Source of the DNA: Rhodamnia argentea
Taxonomy: Eukaryota; Streptophyta; Magnoliopsida; Myrtales; Myrtaceae
Assembly (NCBI RefSeq): GCF_020921035.1
Contig: NC_063158.1
Coordinates: forward strand, 4,880,001-4,944,000
Direction of reading: 5' to 3'
DNA: 64,000 bases
The first letter of the stretch is position 1. Each line of letters starts with the position of its first letter. Positions 25,955 through 37,400 of this stretch are shown here, one piece after another. Both the position numbers and the translations under genes were made by a program. Under the pieces are notes generated by a model. The model saw nothing but the letters and a program-made list of their open reading frames with translations. It did no database searches and had not been told where the DNA came from.

Positions 25955-26430
25955 GCTGTCATTATTTCAAATACAACCCGAAGTGCTTTGAAGAATCAAA
26001 AGGCATTTTCATCCTTTAAATTTTAATTTTTTTATTTTATTTTTTTCCCTTTGCCCTCCCCGACCTCATGAGAGGACTGCCCTCACCAAATTCGGCAAGG
26101 GTAGCCTTCGCCCTCCGCTTGGGCTGTTGCCTTGGCTGTGGGTAAGGGCAATAGCAATAGCAGCCAGGGCAACAACGCAATCAAAGAGCGAGGGTTGACC
26201 TGGTCCACCCAAACCAGAGCGACCCTCGCCCGAGGTGGCGATAGTCGAGGAAGAGGGGAAAAAAAGAAAAATTTTAAAAAAATTAAAAATATAAAAAGTG
26301 AAAAGCCTTTTTAATCGGGTCCTTTATTTAAATTAATGAGAACACTTCAAGTTTTTATTTTAATTAAGGTTCACTCCAGACTCTCATTTGAGAAAATAAA
26401 GGTAGTTCGAGACTTTATTTGAAAATGTTC
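25955..26430. mobile_element. Inverted-repeat element, family 1, short copy
   Basis: Left arm TTATTTCAAATACAACCCGAAG, a GC-rich core full of GAGGG/CCCTC motifs flanked by A/T runs, and a right arm with several TTTATTT..CACTTCAAG units in opposite orientation. The layout is as in 13432-14092 and 27332-28190. It lies about 140 bases upstream of the start codon of the unknown-function gene, so it may sit in or replace part of that promoter. Confidence 0.55.
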
Positions 26431-27331
26431 GCCTAAACAATGTTTTAAAATGAAGACATACCTTGAAGCGATCCTAGAATAAAAATCTATTATAAAATCT
26501 AATGGTACGCTTGGTAGGTAAAAATTCCATGAAAAATATTTTTTTTTGAGAAATTCTTTTTTGAAAAAAGATTAGTTTTTTTTTATGTTTGGTGATATGT
26601 AGCCATAACTATTTTATAGTATTTGGATCTTATTTGAAAAATTATTTCAATATCATGACTTTATTTCATGCTATAAAAAATCAAAATTTTAAATTATTTT
26701 TTATGTTTTTCCCTCTCTTTTTCTTTTTCTTTCTCCCTCTACCGCAATTGGCCTGCGGCGGCCACGAGTGAGCTCGCCAACCCGCGTCTGTACCCTATCG
26801 GCAAAGGAAGAAGAAAAGAAAAAAAAAACAATTGAAAATTTTAAAGAATAAAAATATTAAAATATGAAATATTAAAAAATATTAAAAATTCAAGATGAAT
26901 AATGCCCAAAAAGTGTTTTTGCCTCTTTAGGTTTACGATTTTACTTTTTTTTTAATTTTATGCATGAATTTTCTGTCGATCGAAAAGCATTTTCTATTCA
27001 TTAAGACATTTTCAAAAAATCAAAGAACTTCTTGCTGAGCTCAGTCTATTCCGATTAGATGAGAGAGAAAGCTAGAGAGAGAGAGAGAGAGAGAGGAGAT
27101 TCCAAATGGGCCCCCGACTGAGTGCCCTAATCCACTGAAGGTCCGTGGGCTTGGCTCGCCTCTTAAGCTTCGTGGGCTTGGGCAGATGGGCTGAGGCTTA
27201 GACTTCGCATGCCAGATTAGTGAATTGGACCTGATTTAATAGACGGGCTTCATAAAAAACTAAGCCGAAATGGACTCTCTCTTTTCATTCGCAATTAATT
27301 TTCTTGTTCTTTTTACTATTATTTGTTTGGG
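26431..27331. other. Intergenic, AT-rich, with a GA microsatellite
   Basis: No gene seen. Bases 26505-27020 have similar AAAAATATTTTTTT-like arms at both ends and may be another small element, but I could not define it. A GA dinucleotide run lies at about 27072-27096. Confidence 0.4.
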
Positions 27332-28190
27332 AAAATTTTAAAAAATGACTTGAAGTCCTCTTATTTTCTCAAATAAAGGTCCAAAATGAACCTTGTTTCA
27401 AATAAGGGCCTAAAGTACCCTCATTTTTTCAAGCAAAAGTTTGAAGTGAACGTTGTTTCAAATAAGGGCCTGAAGTGGCCATGAAATTACAAAAAAAGAC
27501 CCGATTTCAAGGGCATTTGGGTGTTTTTCTATATTTGATTTTTCTTCTACTTTTTTTTATTAGAACTTTCCTTTTTCTATTTCTTTAAAATTTAACAATA
27601 AATAAATAAATTAAAACTTACCCCTCCCGCCTCTAGCCGTTGCTCCACCGCCCTAGGGGGCTGAAGGTCGGCGGGGTCACCAGCAACCCCGTCAACCGGA
27701 GGCAAGGGCCTCTAGGCCCTCTCCCGGACACGGTCGAGGGTCGTTGGCCCTTGGCCAAACAATCTGGGAGAGAGTCAAAGGCCCTCGCCTCCGGTTAGTC
27801 TTGTCGCCGGCCCTCATTGAGGCACCGTTGACCCCATTGGTCCCCCCACCAATGGTGGGCCGATCGCCACAAAGCGAGAGGGGCACCTTCCTACCAATGT
27901 GGCTATTTTTTTTTTCATTTTTTCATTTTTTTTTTTCATTTTTAAAAATCAGAAAAAGGAAAAAAATAGATAAATAAATAACCAAAATGAGAAATGACGA
28001 AAATGCCCTTTAGGCCATACCCTTTTTTAAAACTCTATGACCACTTCAGGCCCTGATTTGAAACATATTATGCCACTTCAAGCTCTTTTTTGAAACTCTA
28101 TGGCCACTTCAAATCCTTATTTGAAATATATTATGCCTTATTTGAAAAAATGAGACGACTTCGGGCTCTTATTGGAATTTTTCATAATTT
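27332..28190. mobile_element. Inverted-repeat element, family 1, longest copy
   Basis: The left arm has three or four tandem units of the AAATAAGGGCCTGAAGTG type. The right arm has the same units inverted (CACTTCAGGCCCTGATTTGAAA). The core at about 27620-27890 is GC-rich, shares the CCACCAATGGTGGG palindrome with the copy at 13432, and contains its own inverted GGAGGCAAGGGC/GCCCTCGCCTCC pair. No transposase. Confidence 0.65.
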
Positions 28191-29084
28191 TTTTCCCTTT
28201 TTACAAAAATGCATGCTTGCATTGTTGGCAAAAACTCAAGTGTCGACATTGCCGAAAATTATCATACTACCTTTAAAGGTGTATTTTTTTTTTCTATTTT
28301 ATAAAAGCATGAGATAGGTTATGAAAGAATATTTAACAAGAATCTGTCTTCTTTTTTGCAATGAAATATTTATAGAATCCCAAGAATAGGACCAAATTTT
28401 AGTGCACGGTGTTTATATGAGGTTCTGCTCTCTTATTCTTAAGCAATTGCCGAGAGGGCTCAGTTGATTCATGATTTATGTTTCCTTTTTCATTTTTTCC
28501 TTTTTTCGATTTCAAGAAATATATTTCTCCGTTATGATTAGTTCTTTCTCTATTGATTTTTTTTTTTTTTTTGCAGTCAAGAGAGATGGATCCGCGGAGC
28601 TAAATGTCAGCTAGTTCCTTTGTTCGTGGATTAACAAAAATGTTGGAAAGCTCTATTTACCTTTGCCAATTTACGTGTCTCTTCCTTTTTGCATATGCAT
28701 TGCCACTCCCTTAAGCTGCATCAACCAATTGAAAACTTAATTAGAAACCCATATTTTGAGGTAGATTTTTTCAAGATGCTCCCAATAACCAAAGAGTAGC
28801 AAGTGATTTTCCTTATCTAAGCGAGCAAATATCCATTGATATAAAAGTGTCACGTCAATCACACTTACGTGGCACGCATTTATCCGATCGGATCCGTCAC
28901 GACTCGACATGTGGCAATTGAACTAAAACAAAATAAAAGTGAAATCTCTGACTACCTGCAAGGAAGTATTAATGCAGAGCGGCTTTTAGAAATCTAAACG
29001 CCCGCCCAACCATCTCTCTCTTCGATCATCGTTTACAACCATGTTTAGTTTATAAAAGAAAAGGGAAAAACCTTCTCTCTTTCA
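28191..29084. other. Intergenic, nothing recognised
   Basis: AT-rich with several poly-T runs. No coding frame, RNA gene or repeat family was identified. Confidence 0.4.
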
Positions 29085-29138
29085 TAAGAAGCTTAATCTT
29101 TGAAGAATGAAAGAATTCTATTTTGGGAACACTTTTAC

Positions 29139-29206
29139 CTTGCTTCCTAATGCTCTCCAAGCCATTTCCTAATGCTCTCCAAGCCATTCATAAGAATGTC
29201 AATGCC
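29139..29206 (-). pseudogene. Duplicate of IF-2 first coding exon with internal 22-base repeat
   Basis: Read on the minus strand, this matches the exon at 40116-40161: the acceptor TTGCAG and donor AAG|GTAAAA are kept and the frame from the second ATG gives MAWRALGSK. A 22-base unit including the start codon is repeated in tandem, making the exon 68 bases instead of 46. The first MAWR start would run out of frame. With no following IF-2 exon it cannot encode the factor. Confidence 0.75.
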
Positions 29207-29975
29207 CTGCAATATAAAGGCACAAGCTTTAAAAATAAAAAAAAAATAGAGGGACACTAATGAGCTGAATCTTGAGGTTTTGATCAGCAAACAACACACA
29301 ATTACAAACCAATTCGAGTCTCAAGGGGAAAAGAAAACATCGTTTCAGAATCCAAAGAATTCATATACTTTGTATTACACTCGAGTAAGAACTGGAGACA
29401 TAGTCAAATGAACGAAATTTGCTGAAGTAAAAAAAGACAAATACCAATGACGGGTCTACGAGATAAGTGGGGAAATAGCTCAATTAGCTTCCAGCAAAGC
29501 ATCCTATAAACATGGACGCCAATCCAAAAGGAAAAGAAACTTATATCGGTGAACAACACTCGGAACTGGAGCGACCGTACTCACAAAATGACGAGAAAAA
29601 AGGTTCACTTCAGCCCGAAGCGTGAAACTTCGAGAACCTTCGGGAGATGGACCAGTCGGCGACGACTCGTGGTTCGCTAGTAGACCCAGAACTTGTCGTA
29701 GGGTGTTGGTCCGAGGTGCGCGTGCGCGGCGAGATGTGGTCTAACCTTTGAGGAGTGAAGGAGGTTAGGGAATGAAAGACCGCTCGAACTACGGTGGTTT
29801 TGGGAGGCTAGGGTTTGGAGAAAGTCTACTTTTTGTCCTTGTGGTATCATGCTCTTTTCAATCAAGTGTCTACACTTGCAATTTGCCTAATCAAGCCCTT
29901 CTAGTTTGACAAATTTTCTGATCAGATTCCTCCGACACTAAATTTGTTCAAATTCAATCAGCATAACTGTTGCCG

Positions 29976-30291
29976 ATGCCAAGGTAGACATGGCCAGTTC
30001 GATCAAACCGCCAGTTCCGGTTCCACGAAAAGGTGGAAGCACCGGTTTCGGGCCGGTTCCGATTCCGGTTCGGAACAACCGGTTCCCGAGCCCAACGGCT
30101 CTTTCCCCGTGCCTCCTCCCCACCCTCCTTTAAAAAAAAAAACGGGTCAGAACCGGCGGTTCCGGGCTGGTTCCGACAATTTAGAAATCGGAACGGGAAG
30201 GGCCGGTTCCGGTTCCAGGTTAGAATCGTGGGCCCGGTCAACGGGTAGGTTCCGGGCCCCCAGGCCCATTTGACCATGTCTATGCCAAGGT
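29976..30291. mobile_element. 296-bp Mutator-like MITE with 10-bp target duplication
   Basis: The element at 29986-30281 begins AGACATGG and ends CCATGTCT, and both ends are flanked by ATGCCAAGGT (29976-29985 and 30282-30291). The related locus at about 42260-42270 has the site once, without the element, which confirms insertion and its limits. The interior is dense in GGTTCCGG-type repeats on both strands. A 9-11 base target duplication is typical of Mutator-like elements. No transposase. Confidence 0.85.
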
Positions 30292-30590
30292 ATCATGTGG
30301 ATAAAGATGACATGCGGATATACATGTTGATGAGTTCATAAAAATTTAGCCAATATTGACAACGTTGAATATGATGTTGACACCGAAATAGTCAGAGATT
30401 GAGAAAGAAATTCAAATGCGAGAATGTATATGCTCACAATCTAAGAAATCGACCCCAGTACACATGACGTATGACTCACCACTCAATAGAATCCACCAAA
30501 GAGATACAAAGCTTTAGCGACAATCAAATCCAAGAGATCAAGTCTGAAATTTCCTTGATCAAATATTCAAATTATTAACAGTAACCCATT

Positions 30591-30593
<3 letters not shown>

Positions 30594-30633
<40 letters not shown>
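30594..30633. repeat. GA microsatellite
   Basis: About twenty uninterrupted GA dinucleotides, just past the end of the duplicated IF-2 promoter block. Confidence 0.95.
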
Positions 30634-30636
<3 letters not shown>

Positions 30637-31405
30637 TTTTGCAGGTTTAATGTGTATAGTAAAAACTCTATTCATTCTAAATTTATCTTCCTAGAAAGAT
30701 TGCCTAGGAAAAGGTGCCAGAACATTAAACATTCTGAGACACAAAAATTGAATGTGAGGGCTTTCGATGTCGTCCCAAATGAATTATGATCACATCGATG
30801 CTAGGAAAAGTCTCTACCTGAATTAGCTTCTCGAGGCAGTGTAAGTTACAGCAGACATAAAAACACAGCAGGTTTAAGATAATTATAATCATCCGGACAA
30901 CATAATATATGACTCTGCATCGTGTGTTCCCCTCATGTAAATCAAACATGATGGACTGCATCCTCGAGAACATCACATGATTTTACTTGGTTATTCACTT
31001 CATCACATCTAAATCCTGATTGCCCGCTCTCCTATCCATACAGTTAAATGATAGCATGGTAAAAAAAAAAAGTTCCTCTGAGTTTTGGTAATAAAACTCG
31101 AGAATTTCTATCTCCACAGTTCATCAAATATTGAGTGTAACAACATCCGTGTTCGGCATCACAGCCCAAGATATACGTATTGCATATACAAATAATAACA
31201 TTATCATGCTTCTCAAACTGGGCTAATGTACACTTCTTATGTTTGTACTAATCAGCAGGGTCATTAGCATGTGAAGTCTCAAAATTTGAACTGTTCGTCT
31301 ACCGAAATACAAAATTGTTTGTGTTGGTACTGGCTTTTCGAGAGGGAAGACGCAACCAACAAAATCCATTATCAACTCAAACAGCATGGACATTGCGGTA
31401 CACTG
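30634..31405. other. IF-2 3' flank
   Basis: No gene seen. The stretch nearest 31405 is expected to be the 3' UTR of the minus-strand IF-2 gene. Confidence 0.45.
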
Positions 31406-34400
31406 TCAGCATTCAATTCGAACAGCTCCGCTCTCCGACGAAATGAACTTAGGCTTCCGTACAACTTGTTCCAAGCACTGAATGATGTCCCCAACCTGGA
31501 AATCATGCCAATCTCGGATTACAAGTCCACATTCATTCCCTTTTCCCACCATCTCAACATCCTGCTTCTCTCTCTTGAGGGACGTGCATGAACCTTCGAA
31601 CATGACTTCTCCGCTCCTCAGAAGCCTCATTGTTGACGACCTTGTGACTTTCCCATCGATAACGCGGCAACCGGCAATCTTCACATCAGCTCCCTTGGAT
31701 TTGCTCCTCCCTTTGAGCTCGAATATGTTCAAGACCTGAGCCTCCCCAGCTACCTGAGTCTCTGCAGTCCCCGGAGCCTTGTGAACTATCAAGCTGCCAA
31801 TGTCCTCCAAAAGATGATAGATTACACGGTGTGTTTTTATCTGAAACCATATAGGAAAACCGGGGATTAAATAAACAAAGCATGGCCATCTCAAGCTCCA
31901 AAATGAGATATTTCTGCTTCTTTACAGTGGAAGTGCATTTATCTATATTTACAATGCATGAAAGTGGGATTTAAGTGAGCATAGAGTGATAATTGTCATG
32001 TCAATAGAACACTTTTGCTCTCATGATATTAATCCTGCGCACCGAGCAATTATTACACTGATAACACATTAAAAGTCACTATTAACCAAAAGTCATAAGT
32101 TCGACAGGGAAGAAATAAGTTCAATACCTGAATACTGGCTCTAGTTGCCGCCCGAGTTACAGAACTAGGAGGATTCTTAACATTGAACCCAACTATACAT
32201 GCACCACAGGCCTGTGCTAGGTCGATATCGGACTGAGAAACCGGTCCAACACCAACATGCAGTACATTGACAAAAACCTGGGCACATGAATGGAAGAGAA
32301 AACATGTCAATAGGAATGACTTACATAAAGCTCTGACAGAAACAGGATGATGCGATGGCACACAAGGAGAAAAAAAACTTGAATTTACTGCAAACAGCAT
32401 AATTTTCTTTATGCAAAGTAGCAGTAAGGGGTGTCACACCAGAGCAAGGAATTTGTCTATGAAACCTGATGTTCAAACAGAAAAAACAACGACAAGAAAA
32501 GAAGTATCTCATTCATGAAAATGCAGGTATATGACAATCAATGACTTAGCATTACCTGAGGGCTATTCAAACTTTTTAAAGCATCTGTAACAGCTTGGAC
32601 TGTTCCTTGCACATCTGCTTTCACAATAAATGGCATTTCAACTCTCTCCACCACTTCTTGTTCTTCTGATGACTCTTCAGTTTCTGTCCTTCCCTCGCTT
32701 ATTTTACGAAGTCTGTCTTTCTCAGACTTTCTTTTTCTTCCCGTACTAAGCATTCTAGCACGTTCCTCAGAATCCACAACAACAATATCATCACCAGCCA
32801 TTGGGAGACCCTTCAACCCTTCAATCTCAACAGGTATAGCCGGGGTTGCTCGATCAGTCATCTTACCCACCATGTCCCTGAGAGCCCTTATTCTACCCCA
32901 CTCAGAACCCACAACCACATACTTCCCACAAACCAAAGTCCCTGCCTTCACAATCGCTGTGGCCAACGCACCACGCCCCTTATCGAGCCTTGCCTCCACT
33001 ACATAAGCTTGTGCAGGCCCATCAATCCGTGCTTTAAGATCCATAAGCTCAGCCTGGAGAAGCAACGCCTCTTCCAACTTATCCAGTCCTGTTTTCTTTA
33101 CAGCTGAAACTTCAACTACCTGCACGTCCCCACCCATTTCTTCTAAAGGCAACCCTTCCGATGCGAGCTGCAGTTTTACTCGTTCAGGGTCAGCAGCTGG
33201 TTTATCACATTTATTAACAGCAACAACAACGGGTACACCAGCTGAAGTTGCATGGGACATGGCTTCTCGAGTTTGGGGCATGACTCCATCATCCGCAGCT
33301 ACCACTAGCACAACAATATCAGTGACCGCCGCACCTCTGGCCCGCATTGCACTGAATGCAGCATGACCAGGAGTGTCGAGGAATGTTATTGACGAACCCG
33401 AGGGCATGCTCACAACAAATGCTCCAAGATGCTGAGTTATTCCTCCAGCTTCCTTTTCCACCAAAGATGTTTGACGCAGAGCATCCAAAAGAGAAGTTTT
33501 CCCATGGTCAACATGACCCATGACCGTGACAACGGGTGGCCGAGTTAAAAGCTTTGCACCTTCATCAGAGTGACGCCTTCTAACATTGACACCAAGTTCC
33601 TGTAAGATGTGTAGGTCCAAAGTAAGTCCCTGCAACTATATTCAGACAAAGATACACGCACTACGTTCGGTTCTATCAAGTGCTAACGGCAGTAAGCAGA
33701 TAACAATTTTCGTACAGTAGGCATTTTGATGTACTTTGCTGGCCATACAAACATTGTCCAGGCAAAGTAAATACACTGATTAAGCAAGTCTCTTATAAGG
33801 CAGAAGATGGTAATGTTCCCTTCGAACCAGGTATTTTCAGATAATTAAATCAGCAGTCTCAGCACATATTGTGTTTCAGCTAACATATTGTGTTCTCAGC
33901 TATTTATGAAGAATGAAAATGACACTCGCAACCTTTTTCTTTTCTCTTTTGCATTTCAAGCATGTAAAAAAATTACCACGACAACCAAGCAAACATACCA
34001 TTGCAACCAGCTCCGCAATGTCGATGCTAAGAGGATCAAACTCTGATTCGACCTTCTCCCCAACATTCAGAAGAATATCTTGCAGTGAAGATAATGACTC
34101 ACCAGTACGCTTGGCGAGTTCGACTATCGTCATGCCTTCGAAAATGTCAACTGTTTTATCCACAGAGGACTTTGTCACTGTTTTCACTTTAGGTGGCACA
34201 TATGGAGCCTCAACGGGTGGTTGGGTCCTATTCTGTCTTTTAAAATTCTTTTCTCTCTTGGGAGTCCTCAAACCAAATTGCCCATCACCTCTAGCCAAAA
34301 GTGCTGGACTTGAATGAAAGCACCTAAAAAAAAAAACATTCTCAACCACGTAATAAACTGTGCTGAATAAACAGCTGTAAGGTAAGTGAATGCAGAAGAG

Positions 34401-37400
34401 AACTTAACAACTATGTGAATTTCCTCGATCCTAGCAAAAATTACAAAGTCGAATTACCTACACCTAAGATCTAACAAGAACCCCAAATCCCTGAAAAACC
34501 CTCACAAAGGCCGGATCAGCAGAAAACAATGCCCTAATCACTGTTTTGCATGAATGATCAACTATAAGCATCATGCTGGCACATCATAGGAAGGTATTTA
34601 TTTTCTTTGATAGGTCATGATATATTTTTCGCGAATGAATGGTACCTTATCCAAAAACTAAGCATCAAGAGTGTGGCATCATGATCAGCAGAGCCAAACC
34701 GGTTTGTGAAAAAAAAAAAGACCAGACTTTGGACACCACTTGACAGTGAAACAAAAGATGATTAGATTTGGACCTCTCCCTGGCACATACAGCAAAACTG
34801 CCCAAACAGTGAGACCAAGACTTCAAAATTGTTTCATTCATAAGATATTCCCTTGATGCCGACCAAGGCTCAAAAGAAACTCTTCATGAAGCTTTAACCT
34901 TCCATATCTGTTTCCACTGAAAGCAAGTGGTTTGTCTGGGACAATTAGCCTTACAGCAAGATTTGACCTCAAATTAGTTTCTTCTCAATTTTTTTTATTG
35001 GAACTTATCTTTCTATAGTAAGAGCAAACTAGGATTCCAGCATACAGAGATTCCAGTTCTCTGCAAATTATTAGCGACTATAGCATGATTGCATCTCTCT
35101 CCTAAGTAATGGAGTAAAAGTTCAAAACCTCCATATTGAGGAGGGTGTCTCCATGCAAAATCTCCGCCAATAATTTGGTTTATGTCCATCACCAGCATCA
35201 GTAAAGCCAGAAAATTTGTTTATCCTTCCCTCCGTTGTCAATGATTCCCATAATCTATCAACATAAATAAGTCCAATGCCAACTTGCTGGCAAGTGCCAT
35301 TTTTGGCAGCAATGACCTTTTTTCCAGAGACTATTGTCTTCAGTAGCAAGCCTCTAAAGCCACTTGAACCACCAAGCTGTTAGGATTCCGCACACAAATC
35401 ACAAATAAAATAAAGCTTAAAAGTGAGAAAAGAAAATCGAGACACAAAGTTTATCCTGATTCACTCTTTAACTAGGATTACATCCAAAAGAGGATTCCAC
35501 TATAATTAGCACCTTGCATCTTTTCGTTACATCCATCAATTACAAGAGAAAGAAATAAAATATAGCAGTAGCTATTCATGGTCCCAAGCTCAAACTACTA
35601 ATGAAAAAATATAAACTCAAACTATAAAAGCCCTCCGGCAGCTCGGGGGAGCTACCCTTGTGCTTTCCTGTCGATAAGGAGTATCAACCACATCCCAACA
35701 TAGGCTAGATTAGATATTCTAGAATCATGATGCTACGGACATGTCCATATGCATAAATAATAGTTGTTCTTGATTGATAGAATACACAATTGATTCAGCA
35801 TCCTAGTAAGCAAAGCGGTTGTTCATCCCCATAATATATCACTAAATAGGTTGAGCAACTTTCATTTGCCATCCTAAGAAAAGGAATATGCATCCTTTCT
35901 TTTTCTTTTTTTTTTTGTTTTGGTGACAATGATTTTAGATTGTAAGAGAAACAAATTTCAATACTCAAATCACTATTACAAAAGAAACTAAAATTTATAT
36001 CCAATCATCCGGTGACTTTCTTCGAATGCCAAATCTCATTCACAAGGCACCAATGCAGTACCACCCTTTCTCAAAATAGTTTCCAAGTCAAAATCTCTCA
36101 AATCTAATAGGGTAAACACTAAACAGTGGTGTCCCTTGGTTTAACAAACACAACATGGAGACGAGAAGTATATGCCCAAGCTAGATTGAGGTTACATCAT
36201 AGCAACGAGTTTCAGACATTTCTAGCAAACTTTTGAATTCAAAGGGCGCACTTGGTAACACTTCTGAAGCATAATTTCTGCTCCAAAAATGTTTTTTGAG
36301 CAAAAATCTGTTTGGTAATGCAACTTTTGAAGCAGAAATCCGTTTTGGCTACGCAACTTTATTTGTCTACTTCTGAAGCAATTTTTTGCTTCATAAGTTG
36401 TTTTTGAGCAACTTTCAGAAGTAAAAAAAAAAATAATAATAACTTCTCTCCAAAAGTTAACATAAAAAAAAAGACAATCCGCCGTCGATAACCGTCGTCT
36501 GCGGCTGCCGCCGGTCTCCTCCAACCATCAAATAAAAATATTTAAAAAAATTATACATAATTTTTCACTAAATTTGTGTTGCATGAGAGTACTTTAGCAA
36601 TATCATTTTTTTAACAACTTATAAGAAATTAATGTTCCATGATTTGGTTATATGGCATCCCACAAAGGCACAATCATGGCAAAGTGGACCAAGTAATTGA
36701 CCCAAGTTGGTTAAATGGAATACCACAAATATTTTAAAGTGGACCGAGCACTCCCACAAAGAAAAAACTATACTACTGTTGTTGCCGTCTTTGAACTTCT
36801 TAAGTCATCTGTCTTGTTTGTCAAATTCTTGAAAGCAACGAAATTTGATGTTGACAAGGCAAAATGCATGTATGTTTCTATTTGTCGATATTCTTCACAC
36901 CCTTCAAAGCACTATGTCGGGTTTGTGAATGTCATTTTTAGATGCACTCACTCGGAATTTCTCATTAGGTTTTCAACAAGTACTAGACCAAATTGTTGAC
37001 AATAATTGTGGATGATAGGTAATTGAAACTCTCCTGCTTCTTTCAATTTTCTTCTTGTTTTTTTCTTGGGTAGGTGTATCCATTCAATTTTTGACAAAAT
37101 GCCAACTATTATTACTTGTGTAACATTATTCATCCAGACCTTGGAGTTTTCTTAACTTTTCGAATTTCTTCTGTGAACTACCAGAATTTCTTGGTGGTAG
37201 CTGCACTTCTGCTTGGGCAGGGGGGTTGCCTAGGGTCCGACAAGGGCCCCTGTAACGATCCCAGCACTTTAAGGTCAAATAATAATATTTTCTGCATTTG
37301 ACTTAGAACTTAAAAATACCTTTCTTTTGTCAATTTGTCGGATTGATGGATTTAACAGAGAAATTTGCATGCAATATATGTGTTGATGGTTCTTAAAGGT

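Larger units (their letters stand above)
29085..30585 (-). repeat. Orphan duplicate of the mitochondrial IF-2 gene's 5' end
   Basis: This segment resembles the first coding exon and upstream region of the IF-2 gene at 40070-42510, in the same orientation. Anchors: the first-exon block (29100-29290 against 40080-40250), the TATCATGCTCTTTTC block (29847 against 42128), and the block from GAGATTGAGAA to CTTGATCAAA (about 30396-30565 against 42350-42503). It lies just downstream of the IF-2 stop codon in the gene's direction, as expected of a truncated head-to-tail duplicate. No later IF-2 exon follows it. Confidence 0.8.

Noticed and set aside
25816-25962. Upstream in-frame start for the unknown-function protein
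   Set aside because: The extension is mostly Phe-rich and unlike the family, whose N-terminus resembles MKFSLKL.
29938-30277. Several overlapping open frames rich in Arg, Gly and Phe
   Set aside because: They are produced by GGTTCCGG repeats of the MITE at 29986-30281 on both strands.
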